DNA from: Clarkia xantiana subsp. parviflora
Taxonomy: Eukaryota; Streptophyta; Magnoliopsida; Myrtales; Onagraceae
Direction of reading: 5' to 3'
DNA: 64,000 nucleotides
Assembly (NCBI GenBank): GCA_036873135.1
Contig: JAPTYO010000017.1
Coordinates: 6,758,001-6,822,000 of the forward strand
The position numbers and the translations under genes were made by a program. Below the pieces are notes generated by a model. That model worked only from the letters and a program-made list of their open reading frames with translations. It ran no database searches and had not been told where the DNA came from. The first letter of the stretch is position 1. Each line of letters opens with the position of its first letter. This document shows, one piece after another, positions 12,028-23,339 of this stretch.

Positions 12028-15000
12028 ATCCCCCAGATGAATGGAAATTTGAACTTTAGACACGAATGTTGAGTTCAACGGTCAATACCTGCAAATGATA
12101 GGTAGGGATAACCCCTTTGAACCTATCCCTTGTGAGATCATGCCTTCTCTACTGACTGGTCGGTAGACGCGATGTCCTTGAACCGTCGTTGGGGTAGATG
12201 ACGACATAACCCACACAAGTACCTTCCTAGTATGGTTCGGTTCACGCCCTGTGATCCCTAGGCCCTGGATCACTCGCCTGGTTCTGCAAGCGTTTCTAAG
12301 AATTGCGCCCTCAACAATTCCTTTCGAAGCGGCCCCACTTCTCACTCGCATAGGTGATTCAATGTCTCAAGAGCATCATCACGACTCTGATTTCTCCTTA
12401 GAAATCATTAAAATCTTTGCATAAAGTGTGATTTCAATTAAGTAATTTGCAATTACTATGCTCGGTTTAATCGATGTTTGAAGATCAACACAAGCTAAAA
12501 CATAACCTTATCTTCATCACTGTATGCATCATAGGAATGGGCTCGGGGTTTGACCCCCACAGTGATCACACTCACTCTTGTGATTAGGTTGTCCCATTGA
12601 ACCAAGTTCTTAGGATCTCCAGTCATCATGGTTGGGTTTTCCTTCTCAAGAGCGTTTCCTACACGGGCTTTAGCCCCATTCCCTTCGATGCTTGGCCAAA
12701 TAACTCTCTGTTTAACCCTTTCGGGTAGCGGATCCGCTATTTATCTGCCGACTTTACTATATCGGGCACAATAAATATATTTGAGAGCAACTGTCTAATG
12801 GTCATAAAACGTCTATGACGTATATGTTTGGACATTCCATTAGATAGGTTATAGTGTGTTATAAGATTGATTGTCGCAACGTTACATCAATGTTCTCAAA
12901 CCCACAAAGTCCTCAGACTATCATTTCCTGCAGGAATAATTTTGTTAATCCAACATCTAAATTTAGATTGATTCTTTTGTGGACAACAGCTTCGCAAAGT
13001 GTCCCATTTCCCAACCTTTAACAAAGGTTTTCATGCCAAATGGGGGGGTGCACCACTTATTTCTGCTTTAACCTTGTCTCTGAAAGAAAATCTTCAACAT
13101 TTCATTAGATTGAATTTAATTTGGATTAAACCAAAACAAACTCATCAATCTTTGCACTAACACATGTTTTGGCCAATTAGTAAAATCCTCGAGAAAATGA
13201 CATAGTCATTCTGCATCTTCGGCACATTTCTCCAGTACAATAGCTCAGACTTGATCGTCGATCTGGCTATGACTATTTGTTTTGAGGATTTTCTACGACA
13301 CTGTTGCACCTCGTAAGGTGAATACGTAACCCCTTATACTCAAGGTGGTAGTGTCTAATCGGATATCCATTTTGCATCACTATAACATTCTATCACATAA
13401 GGATATCTCTTTGTGTATACCATGATTACGAATATGTCTCAGATACCTAAGTACCCTGATTACCCCGTTCTAGTGGACAACACTAGGGTTACTCTTATAT
13501 CGACTCAATACACTTACAACGTGAGCGATATCTGGTCTAGTGCATGACATTACGTACATGACATCTCCAATAATCCGAGCGTACTCAATTTGGGAAAAAC
13601 ATTCTCTCTTGTTCTTTGAAAAATACATACCCGTATCTATTGGAGTAGTGACCACGTTCTTGTCATATTTGTTGATTTTATCCAAAGTCTTGTCAATATA
13701 ATGAGTTTGAATTAGAATGAGTCCTTCCGACAACTTTTAATTCCAAAGATCACAACAGCAAGGCTCATATCATTCATGTCAATACTCAAATTCAACATAC
13801 GTCCAGCTGACCGGACTACATCATCGCTATTTCCAACGATTAGCATGTCATCAACGTAAAACGTTTGTCATACTTATTTATTTTGAAACATTTCTCCAAA
13901 AAAAAAAAAAAACGCTGTCAAATTTATAAGGTCATCGTTTAGGCGCCTGATTCAGACCATACAAAGATTTGACAAGCTTACAAACTTTCTTTTCCTGCTC
14001 TCGCGCAGAGAAACCCTCAGGTTGTTCCATGTAGATTTCTTCCTCTAAATCTCCATTTAAGAAAGCTGTTTTCACATCCATTTGATGTACTTCTAGAATT
14101 CGCAAGGCTGCAATCACAAGCACCATCCCTATGAATGTGATTCTAGATACTGGAGAAAATGTATCAAAATAATTCAATCCTTCCTTTTTGTCTATAGTCT
14201 TTTATGACAAGTCGGGCTTTGTAATTATCAATTGATCAATCTTCTTCATTTTACGTTTGAATATCCACTTGTAGCCTAACAGTTTGCCTCCGGGCGGAAG
14301 ATCCACCAACTTCCAAGTGTGGTTCTGCAAGATGGATTCAATTTCACTGTTGATTGCCTCTTTTCATAGAGGTCTCTCAGAAGAGTTTACGGCTTCGTGG
14401 TAAGTCTAAGGTTCGTCTTCAAGCATATAGGTCAGAAAAAATGGACCATTGGATTTTTCAATCCTCGCCCTTTTACTCATCATGGGCTCGACCTCAACAT
14501 GCCCTCCATGTTCTCGGTCTTGACTATTTTTCCGCTACAGTCTCATATGCTTGCCTCTCCTCTAGACTTAGCCAAAAATACATTTCCCAAAAAATATGCA
14601 TTTATTGATTACATTAACGTATCTTTGTGTTTATTTGACACTTTCGATTCAAATCGATACACGTTACTATTCTGAGCAAACCCTATGAAAATGCAATCAA
14701 CGGTTTAGGGAATGTATGCGTCTTTTCCGTAGAGGTATCATAATTTTTAGCAAGACACCCCCACATTCGAAGGCACAACTGAAATAGAGTTTTATCTTCC
14801 TTCTTATGGGGTACCTTATTCAAAAGGTAATTGCCAGTTAAAATAGCTACCTCGTCATAACCCTAAAACAAACATGGTCTCAACCATACTATTTTAATTT
14901 CTACCAGAAAAATATAATGTGTTAACACACGAGTTGGGTATGAAGTTATTACTAATTCTCAACCACATCATCATTGATCCTCGGATCATCCTTTTATCGT

Positions 15001-16698
15001 TGTAGATCCTCAGACCATCAACATTTTTTTTTCTTAAACCAAGTTGAAACTCAAGTTTTTATTTGTAAACCATGAATTCGTTAATTGTTTCATCTTTTCC
15101 TTCATCAAGTATACATAGCAACATTTCGTACTATCATCTACGAAAGTAATGAAGTACTTATTTTCCGCATCGCGTTTGGACATATATTAAGTCGCAAACA
15201 TCGCTATGTATTTAGACCAAGAAGTTCGGTAATCCTTTCGACCGAATAATTTTCGCTTCAACTTAAACTTCACAATTAAGTTCTTGATCTATTTTGATTT
15301 TAGGAATATGAACTATGTCAGATAACCTCTGCAAGGTATCGTAATTAACATGTTCTAAATTATTGTGTCACAAATTCAGCACAAGAATGAACATTCTTAT
15401 CTCATGTTCACTATAGGCACTACACCCAATGCAAAAACATTTTTATTCATGTTTACTTCAGGCACTACGGCCATTACACTTAAAGTAATTCAACTTCATC
15501 CAATCAAATTTGTCGTCTATCTGTATTTAACGTACAGTTCTTTTGAAGATTTCGAGTGCTCCCAATAGGGACGCTTCCTCCTCATTTTTTTTTTTTCCAG
15601 AATTGTCAGAAAGAATTCCATCTTTTTGACTTCAACTTCTGAAGTAAGTATCGGCGACTTTCCCTGCATTATAGACGGCTGCCTAAACGAGTGTCCAACC
15701 TCGGTAATCAGGACGTCGATATATGTGATAGCATCACTCGCTAGAATAATAACATTTATAGACCACATCGTGAAGATGGTGGTCTTTCCCAATTTTAGAG
15801 TTGTCCGCCAAGTGTTAGCTACATTCTCATTGAGTAGCGTTCAAACATTGGAGCTATGACCAATTCCTTGGGATTTTTTTTTGTTAAAGAAGTCCGAGTG
15901 GTTCGTACCCGACCCCACAATAGTAATCCGGGACATCAAATTCAGATTATTAAAATTCAAATAAAGATTTGAATTTCTGATTTCAGTAATTAAGTTTAAT
16001 CACTTCAATTACAAAAATCAAATTAATTTAATTTTTTTTCCTTTGGACAGAAAATAAACCCGGACACGGTTAATTTCAGTTTTGAAGAAACCAAACCCAC
16101 ACGGAGCTAACCTTCTGAGTAAACACTCATGTACACATATCGCGGCGTACATACGTGCCAAGGTTCAGGTGTGTGCAATCGATTCGTTGATTCACACGTA
16201 TATTTATGTCAAATGTAATAATTAGTGTTTTAGACAAGGAAATAAAATTTCCATAACAATTGTCATACACTCTAAATCGGCTTTAACCGACTTCATAATA
16301 CCATTTTCAACAATGGATTCAACGACCCCATAGGCCTCAACGGCTAAATTGGGTTTAGGGACAAAGCCTCCTTATCAACCATATCAATTTCGGATGCCTT
16401 AACAGGTTCAACAACCTTGACCATCTCGATTAGTCATAGTAGTCTTAACGACTTAGTGACCTCAACGGTCCTAATAGCCTCAACGACTTTTGACGACTTT
16501 ATCAGTCTCGATGGACTAAATGGCCTTAGAGATTTTATCAGTCGCATGTGCTCTCTTCTCGAGCATGTTCGCATTCTCAACGTCGTTATTCGACAATATT
16601 TGTGAACTTTAGAGAATAAATAATTTTCTCCAAAAATTGAATCTCAAAATTCAATTAAGCATCCTTATAAAACCAACAAAAAAAAATTGCTTTAAGAT
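12028..16698 (-). pseudogene. Degenerate copia gag-pol (reverse transcriptase remnants at 13.4-14.4 kb)
   Basis: On the minus strand, 14350-13930 encodes recognisable Ty1/copia reverse transcriptase, including HQMDVKTAFLNGDLEEEIYM, QPEGF and CKLVKSLYGLNQAPK. Next comes a YVDDMLIVGN box near 13865-13830. Then 13733-13470 holds THYIDKTLDKI and MSCTRPDIAHVVSVLSRY. Several stops and frameshifts, and an A-run near 13900, interrupt it. The 5' part (14.4-16.7 kb), which should hold gag, protease and integrase, is too decayed for me to assign. It is non-functional. Confidence 0.85.
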
Positions 16699-17455
16699 TG
16701 TTGGAAATATTGAGGGTAAATATGAAAATTTATAAAGTCCAAGGACCAAAAAGCAATTAATCACATCTCGGTTACTTACAAGTAATTCCTCCAATTAACA
16801 TGCAAGATATAGGCAACACCGAAATTGTACGTAAAATTCGACACGAAAACGAATACGTATTTTTATACTGAGGCCCGTGCTAATCACAGTCTCCTTAAGG
16901 CAATTTCGTCCATCCCCACCCTCGGGTTATGCGAATGGGTTTATACAAGGGGCGATCACCTCCCAGGATTCAACAGTGTCATCGAATCGTGTTATGCATG
17001 CAACACGTTCAACCGAACCGAACCCAATACCTGAACTCAAACAAAGAACAGGAAAGCCGACGACAACGGCTAAAAAACAACTAGAAAGGTTAAACACGAC
17101 ATAAGTCGAAATCAACCTAAGAAGAACTCTACAATTCGTCAACACGAAGAACAGAGGAGGAGAGAAATATAACTTGGATTCCAAAAAAATATGGATTCCG
17201 AAAATATTGGATACTCAACCAAAAGGAAGAGATCTCATTTTCTCATTGTGTAAAAAATTGAAGGAGAAGACTCCTTTAAATAGGAGAGGAGAAGGGAGGG
17301 GGAAGCTAAAATAGTCGATGTGGTACAAACAAACTTGCATTTACATTCAATCAAAAATGGTCTATTAACATGGGCTATAATCTCTTTTGGGCTCAACAAC
17401 AAACTAGCCCAAATAATTGTTTTAATAAAAATGAAAAAATAGCCCAAGTCCAACA
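16699..17455 (-). repeat. 5' LTR of the copia element
   Basis: Direct repeat of 11271-12027. Being on the right, it is the 5' LTR of the minus-strand element. I see no TGGTATCAGAGC primer site next to it; the adjacent minus-strand sequence is ATCTTAAAGCAATTTTTTTT, so the primer tRNA is not identified. Confidence 0.9.
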
Positions 17456-17689
17456 TATTGTTGTGCTGTCCTCGGCAGAAAGGTTGATCTTAGGGTGTGC
17501 TGGTCCGATCTTGTTTCCCGAATAAGCGTTTCGTCTCGTTTGTAAAGTAGGACGGGCCCTAACTGTTGTCTGTTCTTGGTGATCATCCGCATCGGTTATT
17601 CGAATAGCAGCAGGCACTTTGCAATTTCCACCAAGCTTCAACTGTTGGGGTGAGCGTGTACCGTCAGATATAGCTTTTCGCTTCGGCAT

Positions 17690-18838
17690 TGTGATAGTCT
17701 ACTGAAGAATGAAAAACAAATGACTGTTAAATCATTCCTTAAACAGCAGTATTAACATAATGCATGTTATATTCAAAATTCCAAAGAGTATGGTCAATCT
17801 GTACCGGCGCAGCAAATTTGAGCATATCAATTTGAAGATAAAAAAACAAATTCCAAAGAAAAATAGTGTCCTAGTCAGTTCCAACTGAGTATAAGTCCAA
17901 CAACAAAATAAAAAAACTCATATTGAACTTAAAATGTCATGTGTTCAGTAAATGACACATAATGTATGTGGTTTAACTAAAATGCATATGTTAATGGTTG
18001 AGTTTAGTAGCAAAGAAAAAATATTCAGTATGTAGATCTGGTTAAGGTACAAAATGAAATGACAGAAATTTTTATGGAATCTAAAAATTTGAGACCTCAA
18101 GCAGATAATTAACATGCATACCTTGTTGAACATAATTGTAAATGGTGATTCTAGTTTTGAAGGTTTCAATTTGTCAAAAGAAGGGGCAACACAGAGAGAA
18201 ATCGTAAACTGAGAGGAATATGAGGGCAGTCGGTGAAACCGAGAGCACCAATAGGTGGAAATCCGGGCCCTAACGTCGCTTGGGAGGTGTTGGTTCTGTC
18301 GGACCCCGGCAGTAAACCTTAGACGAAGGGGTGGGATTATCGGTGCATGCAAGACCAGAAAAGGGACGTCATGAGGTCGTCGTCGCTTGGGGTAGACGTC
18401 CTCGCTTCTGGTGGCCTCGATTTAGCAGGGACAGTGAATGGAGAGCAAAGATGGAGATAGAGTGAGAGAGAGACGACTGAAAAGAGAAAAAAAATTTTGG
18501 GGGGGGGGGGGGGTGGGGGGTTTCAGCTTCTGTGTTAGGTTTAGTGAAAAAGAGGCGGGGATCTGAAAACAAATGAAAAAATGTGGCGCTATGGGCTATA
18601 TATATCATTTGTTGGGCCGACCCACATTTTTCTGATGAATGATAGTATATAGATTGGATCACTTAATTGATAAACCCATTAAGTTGGTTCGACCCAGATG
18701 GTTGGAATTTTTTATTTTTTATTTTTACATTTTATGTTGAGTTATTTGTATTAGATTGTATGTATGTATGGTGCAAATGTGTGTGTTTGTATTATTTTGT
18801 ATCATTTTCCATATAATCAATTATTTTTCTTAGTGGGA
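17690..18838. other. Upstream region of CACTA gene A (promoter/leader)
   Basis: No convincing coding sequence is visible. A pyrimidine-rich minus-strand stretch (18400-18540) includes a long G/C homopolymer at about 18498-18520. It lies before the ATG at 17689 and may be the leader of gene A. The short frames here lack recognisable domains. Confidence 0.4.
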
Positions 18839-19877
18839 GATGATATACCTAAGTGAATATACATAATTGAGTAACACCTAAGTCAATATACCTTAAATGA
18901 TTAATATATACCTCAACTTATTAGTATATACCTTAAATCACAATTTAAACTTAGTTAATTGCATATACCTTAAATCACTAACAACTAAGTCATTATACAT
19001 TAAATGACTAACAAATAAGTCAATATACCTTAAATCATTAGTATATACCTTAAATCACTACCTTATACCTTAAGTCAAACTAATTATACGAATTAACTAA
19101 TATATACCCTTAAATCTATAACAACTAAGTCATTATACATTAAATCACTAACACTTAAGTGAGTGTAGTTGAAATAAGTTGAAAACTAAGTCAATATACC
19201 TTAAATGATTAATATATACCTCAACTTAGTAGTATATACCTTAAATCACACATTAAACTTAGTTAATTGCATATACCTTAAATCACTAACAACTAAGTCA
19301 ATATACATTAAATGACTTACAAATAAGTCAATATACCTTAAATCATTAGTATATACCTTAAATCACACATTAAACTTAGTTAATTGCATATATCTTAAAT
19401 CACTAACAACTAAGTCATTATACATTAAATGACTTACAAATAATTCAATATACCTTAAATCATTAGTATATACCTTAAATCACTAACAGCTAAGTCATTA
19501 TACATTAAATGACTTACAAATAAGTCAATAAACCTTAAATCATTAGTATATACCTTAAATCACACATTAAACTTAGTTAATTGCATATACCTTAAATCAC
19601 TAACAACTAAGTCATTATACATTAAATGACTAACAAATAAGTTAATATACCTTAAATCATTAGTATATACCTTAAATCACCCATTAAACTTAGTTAATTG
19701 CATATACCTTAAATCACTAACAACTAAGTCATTATACATTAAATGACTTACAAATAAGTCAATATACCTTAAATCATTAGTATATACCTTAAATCACACA
19801 CGTATACCTTAAGTCAAACTAATTATACGAATTAACTAATATATACCCTTAAATCTATAACAACTAAGTCATTATGC
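18839..19877. repeat. Tandem array of about 117-bp AT-rich units between two divergent CACTA genes
   Basis: The unit contains TATACCTTAAATCACTAAC, AACTAAGTCATTATACATTA and ACTTAGTTAATTGC. About seven to eight copies, some partial, fill this kilobase. Within each unit the words CCTTAAAT and ACTAAGTCA recur, so the array has nested periodicity. It lies exactly between gene A (minus) and gene B (plus), where a shared bidirectional promoter would be. Confidence 0.85.
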
Positions 19878-20036
19878 GTGGGCGGGATGCATTTGTGATT
19901 TCCCTCCCTTTTTTCTAGTTATAGCATTACTAAAAGCCTTCCCTTTTGCCTATTTTTTGAGTCACAACCCATGCAGCTAAGGAACAGAGCTCCACCTTCC
20001 CTTCTTCTCTTGGATCTGCGCACCTTCCCTTCAAAG

Positions 20037-20326
20037 GTAATACATTGACTATCCTTCATTAATTTACTTCTACTAGTCAATATCATGCAGCCATGTTGTG
20101 TTGATGACAAGTGTAGTGAATGGGTGAGCATATAATATGTAATTACTTGTACATATTTCAGTTTTCAAGATTAGTTTTTGAAGGGCCAACTGTTAAAATA
20201 TATGTCTGTAGAACTTGATCTTAGAATCTGATGTTTAAAAGCAACATAACATGTAATGGGCTAACATGAAGCTAAGTTGCTAATAATATGGAAACTAATG
20301 GGAATCGGGTTGCTTGTAAATTGCAG
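20037..20326 (+). other. Intron in the 5' leader of CACTA gene B
   Basis: The donor AAAGGTAATAC at 20037 and acceptor AAATTGCAG ending at 20326 bracket a 290-bp intron just before the ATG at 20353. The purine/pyrimidine context fits plant GT-AG introns. Confidence 0.5.
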
Positions 20327-20352
20327 CCAGGAATTTACCAAGATAGCAAAGT

Positions 20353-22329
20353 ATGAGAAAACAGGTTTGCGGTACAAAACGAAATGCAGATGATATTCAG
20401 GGATTTGGTCAAAACTTGCTGAATCCCGATATGGATGAATGGATGTTAAATGTTGTCCTTGGGGCTGCATACAGTCGAGACCAGGCTGAGCAAGAAGAAG
20501 ATGTTATTGTTTCCCGTAGAAGGCTGAATCCTGGTGATGACTCACGTTTTTCCCATGGAATCGTGAATAACTCCCAAATGATTGTGGAAGAGTTTGATGA
20601 TGTGGATTACGGTGATGAATACGATGATGATGTAGTTACACGTGATGTCAACATTCCATCTTATACACACAGAAATAACAGGCGAGGAGGTGCACAACGG
20701 GTGAACAATCGAGGCGGTGGTCGTGAAACGTATCAACCCCGAAGGAATTATGAAGCTGAGAATGGGGAAGCCTATCCTGCACGTAGAATGTGTATCAGAA
20801 GGACTTCTAATGGTGGCTCCCAGCATAATCCTCGAGAGGTAGGTAATCCTTCGGGTCGTGTAAACGTCCCGAGTAGTGGGGACAGCATTGAAGCCAACCG
20901 ATCGACTGAATCATATGATGTCCGTAATGGTTCTAATCATCAAGTAACAACAAGGCCTGCGCGTGGAATCGGCATGGGTAAGTTTGGTGGAATGGGGTCA
21001 TTCAAAGGAATCACTACTCATTCTACATGGAAAGTAAGTATGAACATTATGTAACTAGGCATGTTACAAATGTTTTCCCAAATCCGATTCAGAGTTCCTT
21101 CATTTCAGCACACTTTATGTCTAACTTATTAATGATATGAATGAATCTTAAATGTAGAATTGCACCAAACGCAGCTATACGGGATTTGACAGTTGCTCTA
21201 AGAGGTAATTGGCCTGGACCATTTACCAACTGGACAGATGTTCCGAAATTACCAAAGGATGACTTGTGGAAGGTTTATAAGGTTAGTGTTTTGGCTGATT
21301 TGACTCATGTTTATCCATTCATGTTGGAACTGATTTGATTTATTGTTTGGTTTGTCTATAACATCGTTTGTTGATGCAGAGTATGTGGAGTGTGCCAGAG
21401 GAGGAGGATATGCTCTATTTCAGGGCATATCCTCCTCCTCTGGCGAACGATACAGGAGCGTGCTATCAATTGCAAGGAGGGATGCCATGAAAGCAGCCAA
21501 AAGTGCAGAAATCACAGATTGCATCGACTTCAGGCCTAAATGGATCAAACAAGTGCATTGGGAGGGATTAATCAGCATCTGGTCAAAAGAAAAGTGGCAG
21601 ATCGTGGCTGAAAATAATAAGAAAAACAGAAACACGGAGAAGGAGGGCGGTGTAGGGAAACACAGCGGTGGATCTGTTTCGTTTGCAGAACACGAATTAA
21701 GATGGTTATGCATTTGTTGTATCGACATTTTATTCGATTTAACTAATATATGAAGTTTCAACTGACTTGTTTCCCTAACTTGTAGGCTGAAGAGCTTGGG
21801 CGACCACCAACAAAGGAGGAGTTGTTCTTGCAAATGCATCGAGGCAAGGGTGAAGTGAATAATTTCATAGACAAACGTTCAGAACATGTCATGGTAACCA
21901 CTATTTCAATCTTGAACTGATTATTGTGTGTTTTTTGAACTTGATTGAATTTGGATTTTCTTTACCGTTCGATGTTTTTTGTGTTGCAAGGAAACCTATA
22001 AAGCTCTAATGCTGGACAAATACAAGACACCAGAATCTGTTGAAGAAATAGGATGGGATGCTGCCCTATGGAAGAAAGCTACCGGCTCCGTTAAGAACAA
22101 GGGCTAGATATACGGTATTGTTCAAACCAGGAAAAGGGACTACCCACCAACGCTCACTGGAGGTGTGGGGTCTATACAAGGACAGCAGTTACGATTGGCT
22201 TTGAATCAATTTCGAGATGAGTGGATTGCGGAGATCGTGACAGCCGTTGTTGCAAAGTTAGGTCAGCCGTCTTCCCCCTGTGTGGACACACATAACGTGG
22301 GCAGTGGTTATCGAACGGATCAAGTTTAA
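20353..22329 (+). pseudogene. TNP1-like CACTA gene B (Transposase_24-type)
   Basis: Exon 1 (20353-21033) encodes an acidic then Arg/Gly-rich region, ending before a GTAAGT donor. Later exons give LRGNWPGPFTNWTDVPKL (about 21190-21280), then RPKWIKQVHWEGLISIWSKE followed by NNKKNR and GGSVSFAEHEL (about 21530-21700), then EELGRPPTKEELFLQMHRGK and FIDKRSEHVMETY (about 21785-22000). This order is the plant transposase, Ptta/En/Spm family. The exon 1-exon 2 phase does not match under the obvious splice sites. A 49-bp hairpin interrupts exon 3 at 21395-21443, and a TAG near 22105 cuts the C-terminus, which otherwise runs to 22329. The protein is probably a DNA-binding accessory factor, now dead. 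Confidence 0.8.
21395..21443. repeat. Perfect 19-bp inverted repeat inside gene B
   Basis: The arms 21395-21413 and 21425-21443 (CCAGAGGAGGAGGATATGC and its exact complement) flank an 11-base loop. One arm encodes the PEEED part of a conserved exon, so the second arm looks like an inverted duplication that shifted the frame. Confidence 0.85.
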
Positions 22330-23339
22330 GGTTCGCGTACAAGACAACTTAGTTGGTCTATATTTTGGGGATAACAATTATTAGTAGGATGTATATTTTG
22401 GGGACGTGGTATAAACGTATTAAAAAACCACAATATGTGCATGAATTTGATTCAACACTCATAAATTCATGCATGTATTGTAGTTTGTTAATACATGGTA
22501 TGCCATGGTATTTTGCAAACCAAGTTAGAGTAGCATGCATATTATATTTTGTGACCATGTCTGTATTTTGTGTAAGTTAAGGATTTCCGAATGATCCACA
22601 CAGCTCAGTGGAAGAACATCACCAATACAACTGAAAGATCGGAGGGTTAAATCTCCGCAGTTACACCGTTTTTCCTGTATTGGTCTACGATTGATATCCA
22701 GAGTATTCTTAATATAACCAAACTAATTCCATTCAGATAAAATACTGAATGACCCACACAGCTCAGTGGAAGTAGTCCAATAATTAGAATCCAAGATTGG
22801 AGTTTCAAGTCTACATAATTCCACCTTTTTTAAGCAGGACCACAACTGCAATCAAACAAACAGCATACATAATAAGTTGTTCACTCCAAAATATACAGCT
22901 TAAACCACTCTGTTAAACAATCTAAGCTATCAAACAGAAATCAAACGTGGCAGAAGCTATCAAAGAACCTAATCGGATTCAACAGTGTCATCCGAGGTTC
23001 AAGTCTGCATAATTCCAGGTTTTTTAAGCAGCACCACTGCAATCAAACAAACAACATACAAAATAAGTTGTTCACTGCAAAATATACAGCTTAAACCACT
23101 GCAATCTCAAAATAACAGCAACAGTTAAACAATCTAAGCAATCAAACAGCTAGCAAACGTGACAGCAGCTATCAAAGAACCTAATCGGATTCAACAGTGT
23201 CATCCGAGTGACTTTCCCCACCAACTGTATTTTCCCCTTCAGCAAAAGCATGAAAGCTAGTACCTGCTGTTTGTTCTCTTGTCATCCCATCAAACTGAAG
23301 CACAACACTTAGCTCAATTGGTTAAACCTCCGCAAATTG
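22330..23339. repeat. Spacer between genes B and C with a tandem duplication and tRNA-like boxes
   Basis: Two copies of about 190 bp (about 22826-23017 and 23018-23212) share AAGTTGTTCACT, AATATACAGCTTAAACCACT and CTAATCGGATTCAACAGTG. Three places carry tRNA-promoter-like sequences: AGCTCAGTGG with GAGGGTTAAATCTCC (22602-22665), AGCTCAGTGG with GAGTTTCAAGTCT (22758-22813), and TAGCTCAATTGG (23312-23323). No protein gene is visible. The frames at 22353-22580 are not convincing. Confidence 0.5.

Larger units (their letters stand above)
11271..17455 (-). mobile_element. Ty1/copia LTR retrotransposon inserted in CACTA gene A
   Basis: The two LTRs are 757 bp each and differ at about 20 positions by hand count (near 3%). 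The target duplication TATTG is at 11266-11270 and 17456-17460. The coding strand is minus: a polypurine tract (CTGGGGGAT on the minus strand) lies beside the left LTR, and copia reverse transcriptase motifs occur at 13.5-14.3 kb. The internal region is heavily mutated and cannot encode a polyprotein. Confidence 0.92.
9402..17689 (-). pseudogene. TNP1-like CACTA gene A (Transposase_24-type), split by a copia insertion
   Basis: The gene reads right to left from the ATG at 17689 (MPKRKAISDGT). Its first exon continues across the copia insertion: sequence left of 17461 joins in frame with 11270 downward and ends at a GTAACC donor near 11206. Later exons cover about 11123-10650 (charged, GKRGRRG, then LTFDEHGNVDSSNATTFANF), about 10565-10340 (KKFRAWRTHLKKQHFDKYNT, ERLKNKPQGFSEKEWKYM), 10213-9960, and 9880-9402 (Ala/Glu-rich coiled coil, AIERAQRAEELAIEAR). 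The K-W/F-R-W-T-L-K-F and SEKEW patterns are those of plant Ptta/En/Spm (Transposase_24) proteins. An in-frame TGA lies near 10817 and a stop lies within the coiled coil near 9673. It is non-functional; exon limits are approximate. Confidence 0.75.

Noticed and set aside
18498..18520. Long G homopolymer as a possible quadruplex regulator of gene A
   Set aside because: A single homopolymer is also a common assembly artefact, and nothing else supports regulation.
21420..21839. 139-codon minus-strand frame over gene B
   Set aside because: It starts in the hairpin and mirrors the Transposase_24 exon on the plus strand.
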